NCBI GenBank assembly: GCA_013150915.1
Contig: JAADJE010000012.1
Span: 91,820-125,107 of the forward strand
Length of the DNA stretch: 33,288 bases
Reading direction: 5' to 3'
From: Gammaproteobacteria bacterium
Lineage (GTDB): Bacteria > Pseudomonadota > Gammaproteobacteria > BMS3Bbin11
This document shows, piece by piece, positions 23,933 through 33,288 of the stretch. The notes beneath the pieces are model-generated. The model made no database searches, was not told where the DNA came from, and was given only the letters and a program-made list of their open reading frames with translations. Every line of letters starts with the position of its first letter. The stretch's first letter is position 1. Made by a program: the position numbers and the translations under genes.

Positions 23933-24223
23933 GAATTTTCGTATACTTTCATTTTTTAAGGGTGTATCCATAAAGACTGCTAAATGTTGGATTGTGATTC
24001 AGAACCTGTAATATGGGACAGTGCTTGCGGGTTTACTCAATGAATTATTGCAGAAGGATCGTAGACGGCACGCTATTTCTCATAAGATTGTTAACGCTTG
24101 GGGCAATCGTGTTGGAGATGATGTGCCAGGAAATGAATAGAGATATCCCTGTGGTTTGAGCAGGGAACTAGAGCGGCTTTTTAAGGGTCAACAGAATTAT
24201 AATTTCATAAGGAAACGAAGAGT
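23933..24223 (+). other. Gap before the FMN protein, with a possible 39-codon fragment
   Basis: No confident gene is seen here. One stretch, GTG at 24021 to TAG at 24138-24140, reads as a protein-like sequence (LAGLLNELLQKDRRRHAISH then KIVNAWGNRVGDDVPGNE) and may be the tail of a lost gene, since a stop sits ten bases or so before it. No strong ribosome binding site precedes it. I see no clear promoter for the next gene. Confidence 0.25.
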
Positions 24224-25807
24224 ATGACGGCAAAACACGGGTTTGTTCTTATCTCGATTATCAGCACGCTACTAATTCTTCTCATCAGCCAGTACTGGTC
24301 ACCCATGTACTGGGCCCTTGTCGTTGTTTTGCCAGTGATTCTTCTTGGTATCTATGACATCCTTCAGAAACCTCATACCATACTTAGAATCTACCCTGTT
24401 ATTGGGCATGTGCGCTATCTGTTTGAATCCGTTCGCCCCGAAATACAGCAATATTTCGTTGAATCAGATATTAATGGGACACCCATCAACAGAGAGTTTC
24501 GCTCACTGGTTTATCAACGGGCCAAAGGCAACAATGATACCCGCCCATTCGGTACTCAGTTCGATGTCTACCGTAATGGTTATGAGTGGGTCAATCATTC
24601 ACTTAATCCTAAAGTGATAACAAACCATCATCCACGAGTTATCTTTGGTGGCCCACACTGCAAGCAGCCTTATGCTGCATCACCACTCAACATATCAGCA
24701 ATGAGTTTTGGCGCGCTGAGTAAGAATGCGATATCGGCCCTTAACAAGGCGGCAAAACGGGGGGCTTTTTATCACAATACCGGGGAAGGTGGAATTAGCC
24801 CCTACCATCTCGTTGGAGGCGCTGATCTGGTCTGGCAGATAGGCACAGGTTACTTCGGCTGCCGTGATGAGTGGGGTAATTTTGATGCCGATAAATTTGC
24901 TGAAAGGGCCACCTATGACGTGGTAAAAATGGTCGAAATTAAGCTTTCTCAAGGGGCTAAACCTGGGCATGGCGGGATCCTTCCGGTAGCAAAGCTAACA
25001 CAGGAAATTGCAGACATAAGACATGTTCCCATGGGGCAGGATGTTATTTCGCCTCCTGCCCACAGTGTATTCGATAGCCCCGTAGGGCTACTCGAATTTG
25101 TTGAAAAATTACGTAAATTATCGGGCATGAAACCAGTTGGTTTCAAACTTTGTGTCGGCAGCACCGTAGAGTTTCTGTCTATTGTCAAGGCGATGCTGGA
25201 AACAGGCATTACGCCTGATTTTATTACCGTTGATGGTGGGGAAGGGGGAACCGGTGCCGCACCAATAGAATTGACGAATTCTGTTGGTACACCGCTACGT
25301 GACGGATTGATCTTCGTCAATAATGCTCTGATAGGTACCGGGTTGCGTGATCGTATAAGAATCATCGCTTCCGGTAAGGCCCTGTCTGCTTTCCACATGG
25401 TAAGGCTGATGGCGCTGGGGGCCGATACGGTAAATGCAGCGCGTGCAATGATGTTTGCACTGGGGTGCATTCAGTCGCGAAGCTGTAATACAGACCTTTG
25501 TCCTACTGGTGTAGCAACACAAAATCCGGCGCGATTCAAAGCGCTGGATATCGAGCACAAGTCAAAAAGGGTAGCCAATTACCATGCGGCGATGATTGAA
25601 AATCTACTTGAACTCATTGCTGTAGCAGGACTTGAGTCCCTTGAACAACTTGAACCCAGACATATCAATCGGCGTGTCAGTGGTACCAATGTAAAAAACT
25701 ACAGTGAGCTTTATCCATCTATTAGCTGTAACTGTTTACTGACCGAGTCATCGATTCCTCCAGTTTGGCAGTCTGGTTGGAAACAGGCTACTGCAACAGC
25801 ATGGTAG
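24224..25807 (+). CDS. Membrane-anchored FMN-binding glutamate synthase-like protein
   Basis: This 527-aa protein has two N-terminal transmembrane helices (about residues 6-44) and then a domain matching the FMN/TIM-barrel part of glutamate synthase (GltB). Signatures include GAKPGHGGILP (about 244-254), FITVDGGEGGTGAAP (333-347) and the cysteines Cys415, Cys421 and Cys426 (SCNTDLCPTGVATQ), which in GltB hold a 3Fe-4S cluster. The glutaminase and GXGXG domains are absent, so it is not a complete glutamate synthase. Family members of this membrane-anchored kind are common but lack an assigned reaction. AAGGAA precedes the ATG. The stop overlaps the next gene by seven bases. Confidence 0.9.
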   Translation: MTAKHGFVLISIISTLLILLISQYWSPMYWALVVVLPVILLGIYDILQKPHTILRIYPVIGHVRYLFESVRPEIQQYFVESDINGTPINREFRSLVYQRAKGNNDTRPFGTQFDVYRNGYEWVNHSLNPKVITNHHPRVIFGGPHCKQPYAASPLNISAMSFGALSKNAISALNKAAKRGAFYHNTGEGGISPYHLVGGADLVWQIGTGYFGCRDEWGNFDADKFAERATYDVVKMVEIKLSQGAKPGHGGILPVAKLTQEIADIRHVPMGQDVISPPAHSVFDSPVGLLEFVEKLRKLSGMKPVGFKLCVGSTVEFLSIVKAMLETGITPDFITVDGGEGGTGAAPIELTNSVGTPLRDGLIFVNNALIGTGLRDRIRIIASGKALSAFHMVRLMALGADTVNAARAMMFALGCIQSRSCNTDLCPTGVATQNPARFKALDIEHKSKRVANYHAAMIENLLELIAVAGLESLEQLEPRHINRRVSGTNVKNYSELYPSISCNCLLTESSIPPVWQSGWKQATATAW

Positions 25808-26475
25808 TGCGTCCTCGTTTTAGTTTCCTGATATGCCTGGCGATTCTTACGTCGGGCAGTTATTCCATTCCTCTTTATTCCGACACATTTGTCAGTCAGG
25901 AGATTTCAAACTTTGCTTTTAATGGCCTGGCAGACTGGGAAGAAAAAAGCTTCAAGGGGAATACATCTTATAACGTCGTTTACCTGGATGGGGAATATGT
26001 GCTACGGGCTAATAGTCTGGCAAGTGCATCAGGACTATATAAAAAATACCCTGTCAACCTGAAAAAGACCCCCTACCTGAACTGGCGTTGGCGAATCGAG
26101 AATAGGATAAATAGTGGGGACGAAAGAACAAAATCCGGTGATGATTATGCGGCACGTATCTACCTTATTATGGATGGCGGATTATTGTTCTGGAAGACAA
26201 GTGCACTCAGCTATGTTTGGGCGAATACAGCGGTTAAGGGATCAACATGGGATAACGCTTATGCAGGCAAGTCAGTTAAGATGCTAGCTTTAAGATCGAC
26301 AGGCGATGTCACAAAAAAATGGCTGATAGAAAAGCGCAATGTTTATGAAGACCTGAAGAAGGTCTTTGGCAAGGAGATAAGCACTATTGATGCTGTGGCC
26401 GTTATGACAGACACCGATGATAGTGGCAGTAAAGTAATATCGTATTATTCCGACATCTTTTTTTCAGTAGACTGA
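25801..26475 (+). CDS. DUF3047 exported protein
   Basis: This 224-aa protein has a signal peptide (residues about 1-23). The mature part is the DUF3047 type, with a beta-rich carbohydrate-binding-like look: LNWRWRIENRIN, DDYAARIYLIMDGG, LSYVWANTAVKGSTWDNAY and AVAVMTDTDDSGSKVISYYS. The function is unknown. I chose the ATG at 25801, which overlaps the upstream stop, over a TTG at 25765 that lies inside the upstream gene and gives a poor signal sequence. It is coupled to the FMN protein, so they may act in one process. Confidence 0.85.
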   Translation: MVVRPRFSFLICLAILTSGSYSIPLYSDTFVSQEISNFAFNGLADWEEKSFKGNTSYNVVYLDGEYVLRANSLASASGLYKKYPVNLKKTPYLNWRWRIENRINSGDERTKSGDDYAARIYLIMDGGLLFWKTSALSYVWANTAVKGSTWDNAYAGKSVKMLALRSTGDVTKKWLIEKRNVYEDLKKVFGKEISTIDAVAVMTDTDDSGSKVISYYSDIFFSVD

Positions 26476-26684
26476 TGCTAGTGCAGTGTTTGTTTGAATT
26501 TTCAGCGGTCTTTGTGAGGAAAATTTAAGCCCCTAAAATCTGTTGTCTCTCGCAGAATTGGTATCCCTGCAATTTCTGTGAGAAAGTCTCATGGGGCAGA
26601 AATGAATTACAATATAACTATCAGATATTTGCAAAATTTTGTAAAATCAGGTAATCGAAATCAATACCTTAACTGGAGTAAAGA

Positions 26685-27011
26685 ATGGAATTATCTATTG
26701 CCCTTGATAAAGAAGGATACCTGATCAATCCGGAAGAATGGAACGAAGACGTTGCGAATAAACTGGCCATGTCTGAGGGGATAACAATAAATAAAGAATA
26801 TTGGCCAATACTGAGCTTTATGAGGGAGTATTATTTTATGCATGGTGTGGCACCGGACGTCAGGCATACCGTTGAACACCTTGTGAGAAAACACGGTTAT
26901 GACAAAAAGGTAGCAAAGAAGTATCTTTTCAAATTATTCCCATATGGCTATGTCAAACAGGCATGCAAGCTCGCTGGGATGAGGCGGCCACGCGCATGGA
27001 GCACGGGATAA
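26685..27011 (+). CDS. TusE/DsrC-family protein lacking the penultimate cysteine
   Basis: This 108-aa member of the DsrC/TusE/DsvC fold has INPEEWNEDVANKLA, KEYWPILSFMREYY, PDVRHTVEHL and a flexible C-terminal arm. DsrC uses two arm cysteines, 11 residues apart, and TusE uses only the last. Here the inner one is kept (Cys94, QACKLAG) while position 105 is Trp (RPRAWSTG), and there is no other cysteine in the chain. It therefore cannot form the DsrC trisulfide between arm cysteines and lacks the TusE persulfide site. A regulatory or altered sulfur-carrier role is possible. GGAG precedes the ATG. It converges with the cysZ-like gene with only two bases between. Confidence 0.88.
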   Translation: MELSIALDKEGYLINPEEWNEDVANKLAMSEGITINKEYWPILSFMREYYFMHGVAPDVRHTVEHLVRKHGYDKKVAKKYLFKLFPYGYVKQACKLAGMRRPRAWSTG

Positions 27012-27013
27012 AC

Positions 27014-27751
27014 TCAGTTTTTGGGTTCCAGTTCCTTTACCCAGTATAGTGTTGCACCTGATACTGCTGCTGGCATTACAAGTAGATTTAACAAAGGTAC
27101 AAAGGAACAGAGTGTTGCCATGCCACCGAAGCCCATACTGGTGAGGTGATGCTGGCGTAGGCTGGCGCGAACCTGTTTGAAGCGAATGCCATGGTTATCC
27201 ATCGGATAATCAGCATATTCAAGTGACAGTATCCATGCTATGAAGTAGATCCAGAAAAAAGGGGCTGCAAGATTTAACACGGGAATAATAAACAGAATCA
27301 GCAATGGGATTGCCCAGAGTATAAAGTAAGTAATTTTACCCAGTTCATTCATCAATGCAGGCAGGAATTCTTTAATAAAATTGCCAGTATTAAAGGGTTC
27401 ATAGGCTTCACCTTTCAGATGTGCCTCCACGCGTTCGGCCAGAAAGCCATTAAATGGCGCGCCAATTAGATTCGCAATAATCGTAAAGGTAAAATACCAG
27501 ACAAGTAGAAAGCTAACCGCCAATAATGGCCAAAGTAAATAACGCAGACCGCTGGTCCACCAACTGTTGCCTGAAGGCAGGAATCGTTCCATCATCAGCT
27601 CAAAATAACCGATGCCGGCATAGGCCAGTACAACAAATACCACCAGAGTAATCAGTATTGGCCACAGCGTAAACGGGCGAATGCCCGGTTTCCAGATTAG
27701 AGCCAGACCTTTAGTAAAATATCCGGCACCGGTAAATAGATTGCCTTTCAT
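27014..27751 (-). CDS. cysZ: CysZ-like sulfate permease (EI24 domain)
   Basis: This 245-aa membrane protein of the CysZ/EI24 family has four or more hydrophobic segments, the conserved LIGAPFNGFLAERVE loop, and LSLEYADYPMDNHGIRF followed by a basic RASLRQH stretch. CysZ mediates sulfate uptake for cysteine synthesis in enterics. The start MKGNLFTGAGYFTKGL is typical. It lies tail to tail with the DsrC-family gene. The sugar kinase gene lies just upstream on the same strand. The transported substrate here is inferred from the family only. Confidence 0.9.
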   Translation of the reverse strand: MKGNLFTGAGYFTKGLALIWKPGIRPFTLWPILITLVVFVVLAYAGIGYFELMMERFLPSGNSWWTSGLRYLLWPLLAVSFLLVWYFTFTIIANLIGAPFNGFLAERVEAHLKGEAYEPFNTGNFIKEFLPALMNELGKITYFILWAIPLLILFIIPVLNLAAPFFWIYFIAWILSLEYADYPMDNHGIRFKQVRASLRQHHLTSMGFGGMATLCSFVPLLNLLVMPAAVSGATLYWVKELEPKN

Positions 27752-27801
27752 AGAAATGTTTCATATTTGGCGGATGGTTTAAAAAAATATTCAGGTGCTG
27801 A

Positions 27802-29073
27802 TTATAACCTGCCAGCGGCAAGAAGTGCGCTGCCGTAGGCGGCTTGTTTTTGTTTTGCCTGCAGGAAGGGACGATCAACTATCCGTTGTCTTATCCTGCT
27901 CCAGACCGGGTTGTGGGCACCACTACCGCTGGACCGAACGGATAGAACTGGCTCGTTTGTCAATTCTTCGAGTAGATCATATCCCTGTTTTTCAATCCGT
28001 GCGATGCCTTCAAATATGGCCTGAAGGTATTCTGACCTGGTGTCGGGTACAGGATACATAACGGGCAGTTTTTCAGGGTCAGGGAAGGGGAATCGTTCGC
28101 CTTTTGATGGCAGGGGATAATAGTTTAGTCCTGTACGCCGGTCAGGATTTATTTGTTCTGACAGGCTGAGCAATTCGTCAAGGGTAAAATTTGCTTTCAG
28201 TACGGCGCCACCCGTATTCGATGCGCCACCCGCCAGCCATCGCTGTTGATCGAGACGATGGCTGTATATTCCATGGGTATTTGAGTGGATAGACTTTTGT
28301 GTACAAAGCTTAAGTACCAGTGTAGAGCCCAGTGAGGTGACGGCCTCGCCGGGCTGTCCTGCACCGCTGGCGAGAAAGGCTGCGATGCTGTCTGTAGTCC
28401 CTGCATGCAGTCGCGTGGATTCGGGGAGGCCGAGTTGCCTGGCTATACGGGGTGATATATATGCCACAGGCTTACCGGGGGGGGAGATACGTGGGAACGC
28501 TCCCTTACCGATATCAATTTCTGTCAGCCAGTCAGGCCAGGTCAGGGTTTCAGGGTCAAAGCCCAGGTTCAGGCCATTATTCCAGTCACTGATGCCAGGG
28601 CTGTCTGTAAACTGTGACAGTACCCAGTCTGCCTGCTGCTGGATGAAATATTTGCCAGCAGGAGTATAGTTTTGGAACAGCCAGACTGCCTTGGCCAGAG
28701 CGCTGGTTCGGCTACAGGCAGGGACTGTAGAGGTTTTTCTGCATAATTCTTTGACCAGTTCGGCAGGCCGCACATCGTTATACATTAAAACCGGACTGAC
28801 AGGCTTGTTTTGGGGATCAGTCAGCAAAGTAGTGCCGGAAGTTCCATCTATAGCAATGGCCTGCAGGCCGGCCAGATCCTGTTGGGAGGATAGCTGTTGC
28901 AGGCAGTCAAGCACAGCTTGCCACCAGTCCTCTGGCTGCTGGCTTAGCCTTCCTTCCTGACTGAAACTGCCGGGCAAAGCGGTGTTTGAGGAGGCTAGAA
29001 TCTGATCCGTGTCGCTAATCAGTATTGCTCTGACACCGGAGGTGCCGATGTCAAGACCCAGGAAGCTGTCCAT
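27802..29073 (-). CDS. FGGY-family carbohydrate kinase
   Basis: This 423-aa sugar kinase has the N-terminal phosphate-binding FLGLDIGTSGVRAIL, AIDGTSGTTLL, MYNDVR, a central LHAGTTDSIAAFLASGAG, LGSTLVLKL, and C-terminal VRSSGSGAHNPVWSRIRQ. The order is right for FGGY kinases, but the chain is shorter than the usual 480-520 residues. It is close in length to the short D-ribulose/xylulose kinase-like proteins of cyanobacteria and plants, so a pentulose substrate is my best guess. Substrate identity cannot be read from sequence. It is on the same strand as queF, 20 bases apart. Confidence 0.85.
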   Translation of the reverse strand: MDSFLGLDIGTSGVRAILISDTDQILASSNTALPGSFSQEGRLSQQPEDWWQAVLDCLQQLSSQQDLAGLQAIAIDGTSGTTLLTDPQNKPVSPVLMYNDVRPAELVKELCRKTSTVPACSRTSALAKAVWLFQNYTPAGKYFIQQQADWVLSQFTDSPGISDWNNGLNLGFDPETLTWPDWLTEIDIGKGAFPRISPPGKPVAYISPRIARQLGLPESTRLHAGTTDSIAAFLASGAGQPGEAVTSLGSTLVLKLCTQKSIHSNTHGIYSHRLDQQRWLAGGASNTGGAVLKANFTLDELLSLSEQINPDRRTGLNYYPLPSKGERFPFPDPEKLPVMYPVPDTRSEYLQAIFEGIARIEKQGYDLLEELTNEPVLSVRSSGSGAHNPVWSRIRQRIVDRPFLQAKQKQAAYGSALLAAGRL

Positions 29074-29093
29074 AACTTGAAAAAAAACCTAAA

Positions 29094-29492
29094 TCAGTCG
29101 TTGAATTGTGGATCTGAGGGTATGGTTCCGTGCCAGTCTGGTTTAGAATATTGTGCGGTGACAGTGGTATAGATGCCACCTCTCACATGGAAGCGGGCAC
29201 AGAGCCTCAGGTAGCGCGGGGAGGTCGCCGCTACCAGGTCATCAAGGATGGCATTGGTGACGGCTTCGTGAAACGTGCCTTCATCACGGTATGACCAGAT
29301 ATAAAGTTTTAGTACTTTTAGTTCGATGCAGAATTTATCCGGGATATAGTCCAGATACAATGTGGCAAAATCCGGCTGGCCAGTCTTCGGGCACAGACAG
29401 GTAAACTCCGGCATGCGGATGCTAACGGTATAATCACGATCTGAATTGGGGTTATCAAATACGTCGAGTTCTTTACTTGGTTTTGTAGACAT
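29094..29492 (-). CDS. queF: QueF, NADPH-dependent 7-cyano-7-deazaguanine reductase
   Basis: This 132-aa single-domain QueF reduces preQ0 to preQ1 in queuosine tRNA modification. The catalytic cysteine is Cys34 in [13 protein letters not shown], with the acidic residue Asp41 seven positions on. The family motif appears as [20 protein letters not shown] (57-76), including the His-Glu pair at 75-76. The length fits the short, Bacillus-like form rather than the two-domain E. coli form. The start at 29492 diverges from smc. Confidence 0.95.
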   Translation of the reverse strand: MSTKPSKELDVFDNPNSDRDYTVSIRMPEFTCLCPKTGQPDFATLYLDYIPDKFCIELKVLKLYIWSYRDEGTFHEAVTNAILDDLVAATSPRYLRLCARFHVRGGIYTTVTAQYSKPDWHGTIPSDPQFND

Positions 29493-29564
29493 GAACGGGT
29501 TTCCAACGATTACTATTATGACGGGCTGTAATTTTAGCCGATTTACACTGGCACATGGAACGGG

Positions 29565-32500
29565 ATGCGTCTAAAGAAAATTAAACTCGCAGGCTTCAAG
29601 TCCTTCGTTGACCTCACATCTGTAGAATTTCCTTATCTCCTGACTGGTGTAGTCGGCCCTAACGGTTGTGGAAAATCAAATATTATAGATGCAGTGCGCT
29701 GGGTAATGGGCGAATCTTCCGCCAAAAATCTACGCGGTGAAAGGATGGAAGATGTCATATTTAGCGGCTCTCAGGCACGAAAACCGGTGGGCAAGGCATT
29801 TGTCGAACTAATTTTTGACAATACTGTGGGTAAAAAGGCACCCGGTGACTATGCCCGCTATTCTGAAATATCTATCCGGCGTGAATTAAGCCGTGACGGT
29901 CGTTCAGACTATTTCCTCAATCGTACTCGCTGCCGTAAGAAGGACATCACAAGTATTTTTTTTGGTACGGGTCTCGGTCCTCGCGCCTACTCCATTATCG
30001 AACAGGGGATGGTGACTCGGATAATCGAGTCCCGACCTGAAGAACTTCGGGTCTTTGTTGAAGAAGCGGCCGGGATATCGCGTTACAAAGAGCGTCGACG
30101 TGAAACAGAGAATCGTATACGCCATACCCGGGAAAACCTTTCTCGTGTTGATGATATCCGCTCGGAGCTGGAGACCCAGCTGGCACGTCTGAAACGCCAG
30201 GCCAGCGCTGCGCGACGCTACAAAGCGCATAAACTGGAAGAGCGCCAGTTCCAGGGCGAGCTGCTGACCTTGCGCTGGAAGGGACTGACCGAGCAAATTC
30301 AGCAAGAGGAAGTTGAGCTTGGGAGACATCAGAAAAAACTCGATGAACAATTGGCAAAACAGCGCAAAACCGAGACAGGCATCGAGAAAAAACACCAGCA
30401 ACTGTACGACTTGAATGAATCGCTGAATCGGGCACAGGGGAATTTCTACCAGACCGGGGCTGAGGTGACCAGGCTGGAACAATCAATAAAACATGTGCGA
30501 GATACTTACCAGGAGAAACTATCCGAGAAGTCACAACTAACCGTTAGCATAGAAGAGGCGCGGAAAAATTACCTCAGGGATAGCGAAAAAGAAAAGACTC
30601 TGACAGAGAAATTGCAGTTGTCAGAGACCACATATGCAGAATTACTGCAAAAAAGTAAAAAAACAACTACTCGCCTTGGAGAAGCGGAAACGGTGATGCG
30701 TGACTGGCAACAGCGCTGGGAAACTTTTTCTATCCGTGCAGCTCAGCCTGTACGTGAAAAAGAAGTACAGAGTGCCCGCATAATACAGATCAATGATCAC
30801 ATCCAGCGCCTGCAACAGCGGCGTACGCGGCTGGAAGAGGAGAAGAAACGGCTTTCCACCAATATTCATGGGGATAACACCACCGAATTGCGACAGCAGC
30901 TGGAAAAACGGTTAGCTGCCTGTGCAGAGTTAAGTGCATCGATTGAGCTGCTCGATAAAGAAATTTCAGGTATACGACAGCAGGTAGAGAAAACCGGTAG
31001 CGAGCTCAATCAGGCAAAAGTCAGTCGGCAGCACAGTACCTCCCGTCTGGAAACGCTGCGTGAGCTACAGGATGCAGCGCTGGACCGAAATGACCAGTCA
31101 TTGCCACAATGGCTGAAACAAACGGGTCTGGTAGATACGATACGACTGGCAGATGCCATACAGGTGGAGCCCGGATGGGAAAGCGCCATTGACCGAGTGC
31201 TTGGAAGTGCCTTGAAAGCCGTTTGTCTGCATGGTCAGGAACTGCCACTGACTGCGCTCGGTGAACTTGCTGGAAAAGGCTCTACTTTTTTCGAACAAAA
31301 GGCCAGTGGCAGCACGTCGGAACAAACGTTGCTGCTGTCACGTATCTCTTCGACCGATGTCGATCTGAATACACGTCTGGCAAACATATATATCGCAGAG
31401 AACGTTGAAAAAGCCATTGGTATGCGGCCTGGGCTGCCTGCTGAGGCCGTAATTGTCACGCGTGATGGGACCCTGGTCGGTCATGACTGGCTGTCGATGG
31501 CGGGGGGGCAGAATGATGAGGCGGGTGTGATGGCGCGTCAGGCCGAGATAGAAAAGTTGGCCAGCCAGCAGGAATTATCAAAATCACTGATTGAAGACCG
31601 GGTTGCGCATTTTAATATTCTACAGAAGAAATTGTCTGAGAAAGACGCGCTAAGGCGTGACAATCGGCAACAATTGAGCCATGAAACGGCAAAAAATAAT
31701 GAGGATAATGCACAGTTACATCGCCTGGAGGCCCAGCTGGATCAGGTTCGTCGGCGTTTAACACAAGTGGACAATGAACTGAGCGAAATTGACGAACAGG
31801 TGCTCAATAATCAGTCAGAACTGAGTACCTCAGACAGAATATTGCGTGATGCAAGTCGTAATGAGCACGAGATTGACCAGCAGCGCGAGGAGCTGATTGC
31901 TGCACGAACGGCGCAGCAGGCAGCACTGGATAAAAAGCGCCAGGAAGCGCGTGGCATAAATGAGTCATTGCATCACTTACAGCTTCAACGACAGGAATGG
32001 GAAATAAGCCGACGCTCGCTACAGGAAAGTGTCCGACGTGGTCAACAGCAGATTGAACTGCTCAAACAGCGTGAAAGTGACCTCAACGGTGTGCTGGCCG
32101 ATGGAAAACAGCCGGAACAAGCAATGCAGGAGCAGCTGGCTGATTTGCTACAGCAAAAAGTTGAGCAGGAAACAATACTAAAGAAATTCCGAGAACAGGC
32201 CAATAGCCTTGATCAGGAAACCCGTGAAATGGCACTGCAGCGCCAGAATGAAGAACGTGCCTGTATGGTTTTAAGAGAGGCGCTGGATCAGGAGAAAATG
32301 AAGCGCCAGGAACAGTTTGTGCGCCGGCAGACGCTGGAAGAACAACTGGATGGCCTGGAGCTGGAAGTGGAAGACATCCTGGCCAGTTTGCCAGCAGAGG
32401 CCAACTTTACGGCCTGGGAAGAAAAGCTGGAGAGCATCTCCCATAAAATTACCCGGTTGGGTGCCGTCAATCTGATGGCGATAGAGGAATTTGAAGAGCA

Positions 32501-33071
32501 GTCTGAACGTAAGGATTATCTCGATAAACAACATGCAGACCTGTCTGAAGCACTGTCTACACTAGAAGGGGTCATGGGAAAAATTGACCGCGAGACGCGT
32601 ACACGTTTCAAGGAAACCTTCGATCTGATTAATGATGGGTTCCAGCGTTTTTTCCCGAAGCTTTTTGGTGGTGGCCATGCCTATCTGGAACTGACAGGTG
32701 ACGATTTGCTGGATGCCGGTGTCGCTGTGATGGCGCGGCCACCCGGTAAGCGAAACAGTACGATTCATCTGTTGTCTGGTGGCGAAAAAGCACTGACTGC
32801 CGTGGCGATGTTGTTCTCGATTTTTGAACTTAATCCAGCACCATTTTGTTTGCTTGATGAGGTTGATGCACCACTGGATGACACCAATGTCGCACGTTAC
32901 TGTGAGACACTAAAATCCATGACAGATCACACACAGCTAATCTTTATCACACATAACAAGGTAACAATGGAATCAGCGGGGACATTAATAGGTGTCACCA
33001 TGGCTGAACCAGGGGTATCACGGATTGTCAGTGTTAATCTCAATGATGCCGTACAACTGGTGGCTGGTTAA
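29565..33071 (+). CDS. smc: SMC, chromosome segregation ATPase
   Basis: This 1168-aa structural maintenance of chromosomes protein has Walker A GPNGCGKS at residues 31-38, a long coiled coil (about 165-500), a hinge (about 510-660, around [20 protein letters not shown]), a second coiled coil, the ABC signature [14 protein letters not shown] near 1069, and Walker [14 protein letters not shown] near 1093. It forms the Smc-ScpAB complex that organises and separates chromosomes. The length is normal. It is followed without a gap by zipA, the usual order in gammaproteobacteria that have Smc rather than MukB. Confidence 0.98.
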   Translation: MRLKKIKLAGFKSFVDLTSVEFPYLLTGVVGPNGCGKSNIIDAVRWVMGESSAKNLRGERMEDVIFSGSQARKPVGKAFVELIFDNTVGKKAPGDYARYSEISIRRELSRDGRSDYFLNRTRCRKKDITSIFFGTGLGPRAYSIIEQGMVTRIIESRPEELRVFVEEAAGISRYKERRRETENRIRHTRENLSRVDDIRSELETQLARLKRQASAARRYKAHKLEERQFQGELLTLRWKGLTEQIQQEEVELGRHQKKLDEQLAKQRKTETGIEKKHQQLYDLNESLNRAQGNFYQTGAEVTRLEQSIKHVRDTYQEKLSEKSQLTVSIEEARKNYLRDSEKEKTLTEKLQLSETTYAELLQKSKKTTTRLGEAETVMRDWQQRWETFSIRAAQPVREKEVQSARIIQINDHIQRLQQRRTRLEEEKKRLSTNIHGDNTTELRQQLEKRLAACAELSASIELLDKEISGIRQQVEKTGSELNQAKVSRQHSTSRLETLRELQDAALDRNDQSLPQWLKQTGLVDTIRLADAIQVEPGWESAIDRVLGSALKAVCLHGQELPLTALGELAGKGSTFFEQKASGSTSEQTLLLSRISSTDVDLNTRLANIYIAENVEKAIGMRPGLPAEAVIVTRDGTLVGHDWLSMAGGQNDEAGVMARQAEIEKLASQQELSKSLIEDRVAHFNILQKKLSEKDALRRDNRQQLSHETAKNNEDNAQLHRLEAQLDQVRRRLTQVDNELSEIDEQVLNNQSELSTSDRILRDASRNEHEIDQQREELIAARTAQQAALDKKRQEARGINESLHHLQLQRQEWEISRRSLQESVRRGQQQIELLKQRESDLNGVLADGKQPEQAMQEQLADLLQQKVEQETILKKFREQANSLDQETREMALQRQNEERACMVLREALDQEKMKRQEQFVRRQTLEEQLDGLELEVEDILASLPAEANFTAWEEKLESISHKITRLGAVNLMAIEEFEEQSERKDYLDKQHADLSEALSTLEGVMGKIDRETRTRFKETFDLINDGFQRFFPKLFGGGHAYLELTGDDLLDAGVAVMARPPGKRNSTIHLLSGGEKALTAVAMLFSIFELNPAPFCLLDEVDAPLDDTNVARYCETLKSMTDHTQLIFITHNKVTMESAGTLIGVTMAEPGVSRIVSVNLNDAVQLVAG

Positions 33072-33288
33072 ATGGAATTACGTACAGCCTTATTTTTAAT
33101 CGGCATGGTAGTGATCATTTTCATTGCCTTTATCTCCTTCCACAGATCACGACAACAGACCTATAAATTACCTAAAAAAATGCATCGTTTTGGTCGTAAA
33201 AATGACGATGAAGTTGATCCATTATTTGAACCACGACAGGGGCCTTTAGCCACACCAAAGTTTTTACTAAATGAGAAAGGCGTATCGA
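33072..33288 (+). CDS. zipA: ZipA, N-terminal part (cut by window end)
   Basis: The first 72 codons are present. They give a short periplasmic start, one transmembrane helix (about residues 6-23, ALFLIGMVVIIFIAFISF), then a basic segment and the beginning of the acidic/proline linker. This is the plan of ZipA, the membrane anchor that binds FtsZ at the division site. The ATG directly follows the smc stop codon. Assignment relies on this topology and on the smc-zipA gene order. Confidence 0.85.
   Translation, partial: MELRTALFLIGMVVIIFIAFISFHRSRQQTYKLPKKMHRFGRKNDDEVDPLFEPRQGPLATPKFLLNEKGVS

Noticed and set aside
24224-25807. Complete glutamate synthase large subunit (gltB)
   Set aside because: Only the FMN/synthase domain is present, with added membrane helices. 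The glutaminase and C-terminal GXGXG domains are missing.
1-33288. CRISPR arrays, tRNA or rRNA genes
   Set aside because: No regularly spaced direct repeats, cloverleaf-like sequences or rRNA motifs were seen on reading both strands by eye.

Overview
The window looks like chromosomal DNA of a gammaproteobacterium, probably a sulfur-metabolising one. The reasons are: a complete System I cytochrome c maturation cluster in the order ccmB-C-D-E-F-G-H-I, smc followed directly by zipA, mtfA, a single-domain queF, a TusE/DsrC-family protein next to a CysZ-like permease, and the remains of a sulfide:quinone oxidoreductase-like gene. There is no rRNA, tRNA, CRISPR array or intact transposase. The taxon is an inference from gene content only.

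Layout. 1-5.8 kb: ccmB (3' end) to ccmI, with overlapping or nearly touching genes. 6.1-8.0 kb: two neighbouring unnamed proteins that share an N-terminal domain but have different C-termini, one GspG-like and one DUF2628-like. 8.1-11.7 kb: an iron/heme block with a Fur-like promoter, an FTR1 iron permease fused to cytochrome c, a DUF302 protein, and a cytochrome c-DsbC fusion. 11.8-13.7 kb: mtfA, a palindromic MITE-like element, and a membrane diguanylate cyclase.

13.8-23.2 kb: the main accessory island. An ArsR-rhodanese regulator diverges from a train of genes: fatty acid hydroxylase/sterol desaturase-like, TVP38-rhodanese fusion, a 75-aa HMA-like protein, a stretch of decayed genes, a membrane-anchored pentaheme cytochrome c, a mercuric-reductase-like flavoprotein, the radical SAM enzyme ArsS, two arsenosugar-type glycosyltransferases, and the arsenite methyltransferase ArsM. 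This has the parts for turning arsenite into methylated, sugar-linked and perhaps membrane-linked organoarsenicals. No arsenite efflux pump or arsenate reductase is present in the window.

23.4-26.5 kb: a MerR-family metal regulator with its own 19-bp-spacer promoter, then a membrane-anchored GltB-like FMN protein overlapping a DUF3047 gene. 26.7-33.3 kb: a DsrC-family protein with an unusual cysteine pattern, cysZ-like, an FGGY sugar kinase, queF, smc, and the start of zipA.

How the parts may connect: the Ccm apparatus would attach heme to the three cytochrome c proteins encoded here (the FTR1 fusion, the DsbC fusion and the pentaheme protein). Rhodanese domains on both sides of the divergent regulatory region suggest that the arsenic island is tied to sulfane-sulfur or thiol chemistry. 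These links are inferences from context.
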